Assembly: GCA_002897655.1 (NCBI GenBank)
Contig: BDTJ01000033.1
Coordinates: forward strand, 1-49,269
DNA: 49,269 bases
Direction of reading: 5' to 3'
DNA from: an archaeon BMS3Abin17
GTDB taxonomy: Archaea; Nanobdellota; Nanobdellia; Pacearchaeales; GW2011-AR1
The stretch's first letter is position 1, and every line of letters starts with the position of its first letter. Made by a program: the position numbers and the translations under genes. Below, piece by piece: positions 38,941 through 47,547 of the stretch. Below the pieces are notes generated by a model. The model was given only the letters and a program-made list of their open reading frames with translations, did not search any database and had not been told where the DNA came from.

Positions 38941-40752
38941 TTATTTTTTCAAACTTTTATCTTTGATAAATTTAAGAAGTCTTTTGAAATTATTTCTTGT
39001 TTCCTTACTTATTTTAACAGACTTTTTTTGCACTAATAATTGATTTATCGCGTAATTCAAGTTTTCCTTCGCTTTTTTCCCATTAGATTTAATTTCATCA
39101 AAACTACCTATGCCATAAACAGAATCATGGATTTCTTTTTGATCAAATTCTTTAATAAGTCCTTCTGTTGCGGTGCTTATATCCAGAATGTCTTTTAATG
39201 TAAAAATTCTTTCTTTGAGAAATTCGTTAAATTCTTTTTCATATTTCTCTTTAGACCTTATGCTTGGGGCATCTCCGTCCATAATAACTAAAAATTCTTT
39301 TCCCCAAGATAAATAGAGTCTGATTATATCCCATAATTTGTCTTTTCCAGCCCCAGAATAAAAATTAAGAACATTTTGGTCTTTGAGTATAACTTCTGAA
39401 AAATATTTTATGGTATACCAATCATTTTTACCTTCTAGGATTACTATGTTAGGTATTGGTTCAACGGTACTTGGTTTATAATCCAGTTTATCAAGAATTG
39501 GTTGAAAGTAAGAAATCTTATCATTTCCTAATCCTGTCCCCACATAAGTGAAATATTTTATAGCTGATATTTTTGCTCCTTCACTCAGATTAAGATTTCC
39601 TGCAAGTGTCTCTTCAGACAAATCTTCATTTATGCAAATATATGCTCCTGATAACCAATCAATCTTTATCAAATGGTGACTATGAGTAGAGAAAATAACC
39701 AGTGCATCCTTACTAAGTTCACCCAATGCTTCTAAAATTTTAGTTTGTGCTGAAGAGTGTAAATTTGAAGCAGGTTCATCTAATAGAAAGAGAATGTTTT
39801 TGGTTCGTTTTTTTCTAAATTCAGTAAAAAGAAGAAATGAGAAGAACCATTTGAAGCCTTTGCTTCTCTCGTTCACTAAAAACTCCCTTTTACTCTGAGT
39901 TCTAATTTTGAATGTTAGGTAGAATCTTCCCCCAGAATATTTTGGCTCTAATTTTATTTCTTTGAAATTTACTTTATGTTCTCCAAATAATTCACTCCAC
40001 CTAGAAGTAATTTTCTCATCTAACACTTTTTCCATTTGGGCTAATCTATTGCTGGCAGCATCCTCATCAGTCTCCCAAATATCCACTACATGCTCTTGAA
40101 ACCCCATCTGTGAATTTACCACTTTGAGTATATCATCAATAACCGATTTCCAAACTTTGTTATCTTTATTTGTTATTTCTTCATCTTCTGCCACTCCTTG
40201 TTTGACAAAACATATCTTATTAGGAATTTGAAAAATGAAGTCATCGAAATAAAGTATTTCTGGTACAATCTCTTTTTTTACAAATTCGATTATTTCTTGC
40301 CAAATATTTCTATCTGTTTGGTATAGGCTTTTCTGTGCTGTTTTTATCTTAATTCCAAAATCACATGTTCTGGAAGTTTCCTGATAAGTATGCAACTTAA
40401 AAGTAAATTTATGGGTATAACTAAACTCATTGGGTATATCTAAGTGCGTTCTTTTCCTTTTCTTCTTCCAGTGTTCTTGAATTTGTTTTTTATCATCTTC
40501 TTCCAAACTTAATGTCGCTTCAATCTCTATGTCCCCTGTAAAATCTATACCTTTAGGTCGAAACTCATTTAATTCACTTGTTTCTGGATCGTTTCCTTTA
40601 ATCATACGATAAAATAACGCAATCGCTTCCATTATTGTAGTCTTTCCGCTTTCATTCAACCCTACAAGTGTGATGATTCTATTATTTTCTAAGTTAATCT
40701 CTACTTTGTCTATTCCTTTAAAGTTTTTTATTTTAAAATTCTTGTAAAGCAT
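38941..40752 (-). CDS. OLD-family-like AAA ATPase with TOPRIM domain
   Basis: Walker A GLNESGKTT, LFLLDEPASNLHSSAQ, TOPRIM VILEGKNDWYTIKYF and LVIMDGDAP. Confidence 0.85.
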   Translation of the reverse strand: MLYKNFKIKNFKGIDKVEINLENNRIITLVGLNESGKTTIMEAIALFYRMIKGNDPETSELNEFRPKGIDFTGDIEIEATLSLEEDDKKQIQEHWKKKRKRTHLDIPNEFSYTHKFTFKLHTYQETSRTCDFGIKIKTAQKSLYQTDRNIWQEIIEFVKKEIVPEILYFDDFIFQIPNKICFVKQGVAEDEEITNKDNKVWKSVIDDILKVVNSQMGFQEHVVDIWETDEDAASNRLAQMEKVLDEKITSRWSELFGEHKVNFKEIKLEPKYSGGRFYLTFKIRTQSKREFLVNERSKGFKWFFSFLLFTEFRKKRTKNILFLLDEPASNLHSSAQTKILEALGELSKDALVIFSTHSHHLIKIDWLSGAYICINEDLSEETLAGNLNLSEGAKISAIKYFTYVGTGLGNDKISYFQPILDKLDYKPSTVEPIPNIVILEGKNDWYTIKYFSEVILKDQNVLNFYSGAGKDKLWDIIRLYLSWGKEFLVIMDGDAPSIRSKEKYEKEFNEFLKERIFTLKDILDISTATEGLIKEFDQKEIHDSVYGIGSFDEIKSNGKKAKENLNYAINQLLVQKKSVKISKETRNNFKRLLKFIKDKSLKK

Positions 40753-40770
40753 TCTATTACCTTGTTCTCC

Positions 40771-43122
40771 TCAAATTTCCAGATCTTGCCATTCAGTATA
40801 ATTTACATCTGCATTATACTCATCATTATCGTTTATTTTCCAAATTCCAGAAACATTAGAGATTATTCCACCTTTGAATTTTTTACCTGCTTTATTCTGC
40901 TCTTTAATCCATTTTTGTAGGGCTTCTGCTTTTCTTTTAGTATCAGCAGAGCCAACAGTTCCACTTAAACCTTGTTTTGTATCAAAAATTAAAATTGTAT
41001 CCTTTATTTTGATTACCCAATCTGGATAAAACAACTTTTCCTTTCTTTCAACTTCATCATAAAATGGTATTGAGAAATGTTCGCTCCCAGAATCTCCGCT
41101 TTTATACCACCAATCAACATTTTTTGATTCAATATATTTTATAAATTCTGTTTCGTTCTTCTTTCCAGAATAATCTTTGCCAATATAAAATGGAGTCATA
41201 GAGTTTTTATTTAGACCTTCAATTTCCTCATAATCCTCGGTAAAAAATAATGATGGTCTTGGAATTTCCAAATCTTCAATTCTTCTTGCTCGTGATTCTT
41301 TTTTCTTAACTTCTTCTTGTCTTATCGGTCTGTATTGTTCTAAAACTTCTGCAATTAACTTTTTAAGAATACTATCTGATTTCAAAAAATCATTAACAAT
41401 AATTGTATAATAAGCACTTCTTCTTTCCTGTATTTTTTCAGCAAACCAAACATTAAGAGCAGTTTTTAATTTTCCCCATGATCTTTCAGGAGCAAATTTT
41501 TTATTTTCTTCCTCTTGTTTTGAGATAATATTAAAACACAATAGGTTATACATTCTCTCTATATCATGTTTTGATGTTTCTTCACTTAAATCATCTCCCC
41601 TTTCCTTAATCTCTTTTACAAAATTATCGTAGTCTTCAATTTCAGCATCTACTATAAGCTTATTTTTAACTTTGACTTGGTATAGATCTAATCCTTTTGC
41701 GATTAGTTTCTTTTTTACATTCTCGATAAATTCTTTCTTTTCAACATCAAAAAATTTATCAGCAACATCTTTAAATGTAATTTGGAAAGAATCTCCCAAA
41801 TCATTGTAATCTGTTCTTCCCATGAATGTTGATTGTAGAATTATTGGCTTTATCCCATCTTTTCTAAAACTTGGAAGATTAGCTGGTTTATTCTTTCCTA
41901 TCTGATTATCAGGTAGATGTATTTGGTTTCTTTCATAGTTTGTATAAAGATAACCTATATTGAGATTAGGTTTTGGATAATGAATTGCTTCAGGCATTCT
42001 CAAAATTCTGCCTACAGTTTGAGTATGGAAAACCGGGCTTTTTATCTCTCTAAACATCACTAAAACAGAAGCTCTTGGACAATCCCAACCAGTAGCGGCA
42101 GCTTGTTTAAAAATCAAGAATGAGACTAAAGAATCGTTTTGCTCTATTTCTTCCAGATTTTCTTTTTTATTAGACAACCATATCGCTATATCTTTTTCAT
42201 CAATATCTTTATCCCTTAAAAAATCCTTTACTATATCTAATTTTGATTTATCCAGTGTTTCTTTTCTTGCTTGATCATCATTTGGCAATTGAACCAAAAC
42301 AAGAGGATTTATCTCTAAACCCAAATCTTTGTATTCTTTTTGCAATTCTGATCTTTTATTAAAAGCCAGCTCCAATAACATTGAATCTTGGTCTATTTCT
42401 TTTTTAGCTAATTTATCCAAATCTTCTTTTGTCTGTGTAATTACTTTTTCTTTTATTAAGCCCTCCTCAACAACATCTTCCCTTATAACTTCAACAAAAC
42501 CTGCTCTTTTCTGCAAAACATCAGAAGCACTTGGCTCTGTTTTGGGTGTGGCTGTGATTTTTAGGATTATTCTTGGATTGATTAAATCAATTAACTCATC
42601 TGCAAGAACTGTATCTGTATCTCTATGTGCTTCATCAACGATTAAAACTAATTCTCTATTATCTCCCTGCGTTCTTTTTATGAACTCATCAAAAATTCCT
42701 TCATCTCCGTAAGTGTATTCAGTTGGGTTTCTTAGTTTTCTTCCTTCTTTTGTTGAAGATTTTATTTTCTGCCAATTGATAAAGAAAACATTGTTTTTCT
42801 CAAGTTTTCCGTTACTTAGATCATTTAAGTCAAGCAAGTTTAATTCATTTGCCCCACCATAATAATCAAAAAGCTTATTTTTACTTTGCACATATGATTC
42901 TTCGTTGAAACTAAACCATAAATAAGATTTATCAACATTAAATTGAGGATCATTACTCATATCCTTTAGAAATTGCGCAATCATAACAGTTTTACCGCTT
43001 CCTGTAGGAGATTTTAGAATTAAAGGTAGTTTTCGGTTTGTAGTTTTCCATAACTCCAAAAACTGCTTTCTCAATTGCCTAATGGCTTCTTCTTGAAATT
43101 TTTTTAAATGTATTATTGTCAT
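40771..43122 (-). CDS. res: type III restriction enzyme Res subunit
   Basis: Walker A SPTGSGKT, DEAH box, C-terminal PDW...ILIFDTKQG nuclease motif. Confidence 0.92.
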   Translation of the reverse strand: MTIIHLKKFQEEAIRQLRKQFLELWKTTNRKLPLILKSPTGSGKTVMIAQFLKDMSNDPQFNVDKSYLWFSFNEESYVQSKNKLFDYYGGANELNLLDLNDLSNGKLEKNNVFFINWQKIKSSTKEGRKLRNPTEYTYGDEGIFDEFIKRTQGDNRELVLIVDEAHRDTDTVLADELIDLINPRIILKITATPKTEPSASDVLQKRAGFVEVIREDVVEEGLIKEKVITQTKEDLDKLAKKEIDQDSMLLELAFNKRSELQKEYKDLGLEINPLVLVQLPNDDQARKETLDKSKLDIVKDFLRDKDIDEKDIAIWLSNKKENLEEIEQNDSLVSFLIFKQAAATGWDCPRASVLVMFREIKSPVFHTQTVGRILRMPEAIHYPKPNLNIGYLYTNYERNQIHLPDNQIGKNKPANLPSFRKDGIKPIILQSTFMGRTDYNDLGDSFQITFKDVADKFFDVEKKEFIENVKKKLIAKGLDLYQVKVKNKLIVDAEIEDYDNFVKEIKERGDDLSEETSKHDIERMYNLLCFNIISKQEEENKKFAPERSWGKLKTALNVWFAEKIQERRSAYYTIIVNDFLKSDSILKKLIAEVLEQYRPIRQEEVKKKESRARRIEDLEIPRPSLFFTEDYEEIEGLNKNSMTPFYIGKDYSGKKNETEFIKYIESKNVDWWYKSGDSGSEHFSIPFYDEVERKEKLFYPDWVIKIKDTILIFDTKQGLSGTVGSADTKRKAEALQKWIKEQNKAGKKFKGGIISNVSGIWKINDNDEYNADVNYTEWQDLEI

Positions 43123-43126
43123 ATTC

Positions 43127-44827
43127 TCAACTCAAACGATTAACCTCTTTATAAACATCAATAATCGGCTCTGGAATATCCTCGACCTTTATATTTTTGT
43201 ATTCTGTATATTCATTTTTATATTCATTCTTACCCCAGCTAAAAATATAGAGGACTACTTTTTCCTTTAATTTTGATAACTTCTTTACTAATTCATTTAA
43301 TTTTTTCTTGTCCTCTTTGAAATAAATTGCAGTGTATTTTGTTCCATCCCTGAAAATCTGCCACCACTCATTTTTTTCTACTTCTATAAACGCCCCTTCC
43401 CTTAATGCAATCATTTCACCAGCTCTGTAAGTAAGTCTAATCTTCTGCTCATCAGAAACATGAGAAATATGGTCAATATCCAAAAGCTCGGTTTTGAAAT
43501 ATCTTAAATTAGCAGGAATTTTAGTTATATCTGACCATTTCTTATGCCCCTCAATTACTTTTTTAATTCTTGGATAACAAACATCTACAGCAATATTATT
43601 CTCGTTATTTGTGCATAAAATAAACTTTCTGTTCCCATTATCTTCTTTGTTTAGAAGCATTACTGCGTGACCCGTTGTTCCAGAACCAGCAAAATAATCT
43701 AAAACAATAGCGTTTTTTCTTTCTAAAACTATCGGAGCTAAACAATCATAAACATTATAAACTGATTTTGGAAAATCAAAAGAAGTTGATGGAACTAAAT
43801 CTTGTATTAGTTTTGTTCCATATTCAGAAGCATCATATTTACTTTTTTGCCATACGGTTCTAACAATGCCAAAATCTTTTCCAATAGCTATATCATATCC
43901 TTGCTTTGTTTTTTTAACCCTTAATAGATGTTTTACCGATTCTATACTTTGTCTTGCATATCTCCATTTTCTTTCATTACCTTTAACGTCAATAGGCCAA
44001 ATGTAGTATTTGCCATTTTTTTCTTCTGTTTGTTTTTTAGGGTGATTACCATTATCTAAAACATCTCCAAAACCTATTATTTTCTCATCTTTTACTATAA
44101 TCTGATAAAAACAGTTACGAGCATTTGTTCGCATAGATTCTTTTCCACTATCTCTTAAACCTCTCCAATCAACATCTTCCTCATTAATTTTTCTTGAACC
44201 AATAACTTTCAAACCTTTTCTAAAAACAAAATATGCAAATTCATTCGTATAAGAAAAGTTTTTACCTTGAACTCCGCGAGGATTATGTATAATAGTTACA
44301 CAATGAATTTCATAATCCTTGAAAATTTCTTCTAGTAACACTCCCAAATGATTAACTTCATTATCATCTATAGCACATATAAGCACACCATTCTCTTTTA
44401 GAAGATTTTTAGCAAGCCATAATCTTTTTGACATCATACCTAACCATTTACTATGGCGGTATAAGTCGTTTATATCAACATAATTATTGTTATACTTCCA
44501 ATCTTTTGCCCCAGTATTGTAAGGGGGATCAATATAAATAACATCAATTTTCTTTTTATGTGTATAATTTAAAACAGAAAGTGAATGGTAATTATCTCCT
44601 TCAATCAATACATTAACTGGGTTTTCTTTGTCTGAAATAATCTCTTTTGATTTGGCTTCTTTCAAAATTGGAATTTTGACTTGACAATCTAAAATAATTT
44701 GTTCTGGTTCTCTTTCTTCCTCAAAAACTAATCCATATTTCTTTCTGGCTTTTAGAATCTTAACCTGTCTCTTTAGCTTCCCTACTTCTCCTAGCAATTC
44801 TTTATTTTTTTTCTCAATTTTATCCAT
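43127..44827 (-). CDS. mod: type III DNA methyltransferase Mod subunit
   Basis: DVIYIDPPYNTG (motif IV) preceding VLDYFAGSGTTGHAVM (motif I). Confidence 0.93.
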   Translation of the reverse strand: MDKIEKKNKELLGEVGKLKRQVKILKARKKYGLVFEEEREPEQIILDCQVKIPILKEAKSKEIISDKENPVNVLIEGDNYHSLSVLNYTHKKKIDVIYIDPPYNTGAKDWKYNNNYVDINDLYRHSKWLGMMSKRLWLAKNLLKENGVLICAIDDNEVNHLGVLLEEIFKDYEIHCVTIIHNPRGVQGKNFSYTNEFAYFVFRKGLKVIGSRKINEEDVDWRGLRDSGKESMRTNARNCFYQIIVKDEKIIGFGDVLDNGNHPKKQTEEKNGKYYIWPIDVKGNERKWRYARQSIESVKHLLRVKKTKQGYDIAIGKDFGIVRTVWQKSKYDASEYGTKLIQDLVPSTSFDFPKSVYNVYDCLAPIVLERKNAIVLDYFAGSGTTGHAVMLLNKEDNGNRKFILCTNNENNIAVDVCYPRIKKVIEGHKKWSDITKIPANLRYFKTELLDIDHISHVSDEQKIRLTYRAGEMIALREGAFIEVEKNEWWQIFRDGTKYTAIYFKEDKKKLNELVKKLSKLKEKVVLYIFSWGKNEYKNEYTEYKNIKVEDIPEPIIDVYKEVNRLS

Positions 44828-44828
44828 A

Positions 44829-44972
44829 TTACTTACCTTTATTTTTCTTTAATTCCTCAACCATAAAATTCTCAAACTGCTTTGACAGAATAATACCTTT
44901 TTGTTCGCAGTATCTTCTATACTGTTCATAAACTTCTTCTTCAACGCTTAATGATACTGTTCTTTTTACCAT
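44829..44972 (-). CDS. ribbon-helix-helix regulator (47 aa)
   Basis: MVKRTVSLSVEEEVYEQYRRYCEQKGIILSKQFENFMVEELKKNKGK; 1-nt gap before mod ATG; absent from ORF track. Confidence 0.8.
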   Translation of the reverse strand: MVKRTVSLSVEEEVYEQYRRYCEQKGIILSKQFENFMVEELKKNKGK

Positions 44973-44984
44973 AACCACCAACCC

Positions 44985-45008
44985 ATTTAAGTATATATAA
45001 GCTTAAAT
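44985..45008. promoter_or_regulatory. inverted repeat straddling TATA box of RHH-mod-res operon
   Basis: ATTTAAG-tatatataag-CTTAAAT. Confidence 0.5.
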
Positions 45009-45080
45009 GTAACTAATATATAAATTTAACTACACCCTCTCTTAAAAATCTTCTTTTTAGAAAAAGAAGCAAAAAATGGC

Positions 45081-45238
45081 GGCGGAAACCCCCAGAATTA
45101 AAATATAGACACGACGACTTTGATTTTTTCGGCTTCGCCGAACGTTACACTAAAAATCAATCCCTAACGGGAGAATATAACAGGAATTTAACGGTTACGA
45201 AACCTTGCAGGTTTCTCCACCCAAATCGCCTTCGGCGA
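45081..45238. repeat. right-side inverted-repeat copy plus four mini-hairpins
   Basis: GGCGGAAACCCCC (45081-45093) is reverse complement of 38807-38819; TTCGGC-ttc-GCCGAA; TCCC-taac-GGGA; GAAACC-ttgca-GGTTTC; TCGCC-ttc-GGCGA. Confidence 0.75.
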
Positions 45239-45334
45239 CTTCGTTAAATGCCGATGAACTACCTACCCATAAAAAGCATATTCATATGATAAATGGTGTT
45301 GTTTTTTATATGTCTGGTTTAGTAAACAAAGAAA

Positions 45335-45517
45335 ATGAAATACATTAAACCATCTATGAAATTTAATCCAGGATTAAAGAAATATGAGCCAGAACTTCCA
45401 TTAAGAAAAAGAGGAAGAAAAGTCCAATCAAAAGTAGATTGGAAGTGGATCTTAATAATATTGGGAAGTTTAATAATTATTGGATTAATGTCTTATTGGT
45501 TAATGGTGTATTATTAA
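45335..45517 (+). CDS. small single-TM protein
   Basis: 60-aa ORF with C-terminal TM. Confidence 0.5.
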   Translation: MKYIKPSMKFNPGLKKYEPELPLRKRGRKVQSKVDWKWILIILGSLIIIGLMSYWLMVYY

Positions 45518-45533
45518 TTTAATAGGAGAACCT

Positions 45534-45929
45534 ATGGAGAAAAAATTATCAAAATACGAAATTGAACTTAGACCACACCATGTGCTTAGGTATATTAACT
45601 ATATCAAAAATCCTAAAGCAAATCATTTTGCAGAATTCAGAAAAATAAAAGGAGATTTTCATTCAGATAAATTAGTCAAACACTGGATCAATACTCTTAA
45701 AAGCCTATTTGAAAATCCGAAATTAAGATTCAAGTATGTTCAAGGAATTGATTCAATATGCAAGAAATGTGAACATAATAAGGAGTGTCATGATAAAGAC
45801 CACGAATATTATAAAATTGTTAAAAAAGCTGACAAAGACGCTATTAAAAATATACTTGAATTAGAATTTGGAAAAGTTTATACTGCTAAATTCCTTTGGG
45901 AGTTATTTAGGAGAAAGGGTTGGTTATAG
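45534..45929 (+). CDS. DUF1284-like protein
   Basis: LRPHHVLRY ... GIDSICKKCEHNKECHD. Confidence 0.65.
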   Translation: MEKKLSKYEIELRPHHVLRYINYIKNPKANHFAEFRKIKGDFHSDKLVKHWINTLKSLFENPKLRFKYVQGIDSICKKCEHNKECHDKDHEYYKIVKKADKDAIKNILELEFGKVYTAKFLWELFRRKGWL

Positions 45930-45968
45930 AAAATGCTTATTGTATGTGGGGTATGCTACCTACTAAAT

Positions 45969-46238
45969 CTAATTGGTTTGGAATAGTTCATCTATTTTCT
46001 TCATATAATACTCAGAACTTTTTTCTATGGTTTCCTCTGAAACTTTTTCAAGTTTAAGCAAAACTCTTGATAACAAATAAACATCTGCAATTTCTCTTAA
46101 AAATGTCTCTCGCTTTTCTTTATCCTCTTTTAATTTTCTCAGTTTATCCATGTGCAATTCTATTCTCTCAATCAAATGAGAAAAGAGTTCTTTATCATTA
46201 AATTTTCTCCGATAAATTTTCAAGATTTCTTCTTCCAT
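45969..46238 (-). CDS. hypothetical helical protein
   Basis: 89-aa ORF with upstream shared motif. Confidence 0.55.
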   Translation of the reverse strand: MEEEILKIYRRKFNDKELFSHLIERIELHMDKLRKLKEDKEKRETFLREIADVYLLSRVLLKLEKVSEETIEKSSEYYMKKIDELFQTN

Positions 46239-46277
46239 AAAAATATAATTCCAAGATGTTTTTTAAGTTTTCCTATA

Positions 46278-46293
46278 TTGTCGAGATAAGGTG
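46278..46293 (-). promoter_or_regulatory. shared upstream motif copy 1 (CACCTTATCTCGACAA)
   Basis: 16-bp repeat, 40 bp upstream of 89-aa ORF. Confidence 0.6.
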
Positions 46294-46299
46294 CATAGA

Positions 46300-46824
46300 T
46301 TAAACTATATCTATATCAAACACCTGCAATAAAGAAATAGCTTCTGGTAAGGAGAATTTGGCTTTTTTAAGATTATTTTGGTTTGGATTAATAAAATATT
46401 CTTTGGCATCTTTAAAAGAAGCAAAATTTAGGTTTGTATTTTGAAAATTACTCCCTTTAAGGTTTGAACCTTCAAAGCTAGATTTAGTTAAATCTGTATT
46501 GATAAAATCGCAATCATTAACCTTGCAGTGCAGAAACATAGTATTTTTCAGATTTATGTCTGAGAATATGGCATTAGATATAAGACATTCTTCAAATCCT
46601 AACTTCAATAATAAGGTATTACATTCTGAAAAATTTACTCCCAGAATCTTACAATTCTTAAAATTGACATTTTGGAATCTTGTCCCATTGATTTTCACAT
46701 TAGATAAATTACAATTTTCAAAAATACAATCTGTAAAAGAAGCCTTGGAAAGATCTTGACCATTAAAATCAACATTCTTAAATGTTCTAGATTCAAACTC
46801 TTGATCAGCATATTCCATAAGAGG
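46300..46824 (-). CDS. pentapeptide-repeat protein
   Basis: NVDFNGQDLSKASFTDCIFENCNLSNVKINGTRFQNVNFKNCKI...; start probably MPLMEYADQEF rather than ORF start at 46902. Confidence 0.85.
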   Translation of the reverse strand, partial: PLMEYADQEFESRTFKNVDFNGQDLSKASFTDCIFENCNLSNVKINGTRFQNVNFKNCKILGVNFSECNTLLLKLGFEECLISNAIFSDINLKNTMFLHCKVNDCDFINTDLTKSSFEGSNLKGSNFQNTNLNFASFKDAKEYFINPNQNNLKKAKFSLPEAISLLQVFDIDIV

Positions 46825-46849
46825 CATATTCAAATAGTTCTTATAAATC

Positions 46850-46865
46850 TTGTCGAGATGGGGTG
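46850..46865 (-). promoter_or_regulatory. shared upstream motif copy 2 (CACCCCATCTCGACAA)
   Basis: 16-bp repeat adjacent to reverse-strand TATA atttataagaac. Confidence 0.6.
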
Positions 46866-46873
46866 GATATAAT

Positions 46874-47131
46874 TTACTTATAGACTCTTTTCCGATGGTC
46901 AAACTTCAATAATATTAATTCATTTACTTTTATTGCATAAATAAGCCTAAAAGGTTTAATGTAAAGGGTTCTTTCTCCTCTTGTATATTTTAATGGCTTT
47001 CCAACAAAATGGTTTTCTAAAATCTTAGCAATCTGTGCCTTTAATTTCTTTAATAAGAAATCATCAAGTTTTTTAGTTTGTTTAACAAAAAGAGGTGAAC
47101 GAGTAATCTTATTTATCATTTCACCACGCAT
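46874..47131 (-). CDS. RelE/ParE-like toxin
   Basis: GKPLKYTRGERTLYIKPFRLIYAIKVNELILLKFDHRKRVYK; overlaps antitoxin by 11 nt. Confidence 0.8.
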   Translation of the reverse strand: MRGEMINKITRSPLFVKQTKKLDDFLLKKLKAQIAKILENHFVGKPLKYTRGERTLYIKPFRLIYAIKVNELILLKFDHRKRVYK

Positions 47132-47372
47132 TCATTTCTTTAAGAAAATCCTCTTTTTTGAGAGTAATACCTTTACCCTCATCAATATCTTTCCATATCT
47201 TATTAAGTTCTTTGAGTTCCATTTCTTCTTCTTTTGTCAAACCATCCACTTTCTTTAATATAATCAAATTATCTTTCTTAGTTACAGTAAAGGGTGTCCC
47301 AACTCCAATATTCTTTCTTATTTCTTCAGGGATTACAATTTGACCTTTTGTGCTAAGTTTAGTTATTTCCAT
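47121..47372 (-). CDS. AbrB-type antitoxin
   Basis: MEITKLSTKGQIVIPEEIRKNIGVG. Confidence 0.9.
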   Translation of the reverse strand: MEITKLSTKGQIVIPEEIRKNIGVGTPFTVTKKDNLIILKKVDGLTKEEEMELKELNKIWKDIDEGKGITLKKEDFLKEMNAW

Positions 47373-47421
47373 ACCAGAAGTAAGATATTCTTACTTATAA
47401 ACTTTTTGTTTTTTATAAGTA

Positions 47422-47437
47422 TTGTCGAGATGGAGTG
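47422..47437 (-). promoter_or_regulatory. shared upstream motif copy 3 (CACTCCATCTCGACAA)
   Basis: 16-bp repeat upstream of AbrB-RelE operon. Confidence 0.6.
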
Positions 47438-47547
47438 TATTGGTTTAATCATGAGATTTTTTTAAGAGATATCTTTATTAGAAATATTATAATCAAAATG
47501 TGATAAGTTTAAATAATTAAAATCCTTAATTTAAAAAAGAGGTTAAA

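Noticed and set aside
46278-47437. Three evenly spaced repeats as a CRISPR or integron array
   Set aside because: Spacing of 572 bp contains full genes; motif sits at promoter positions and no integrase or cas gene is visible; regulatory explanation preferred
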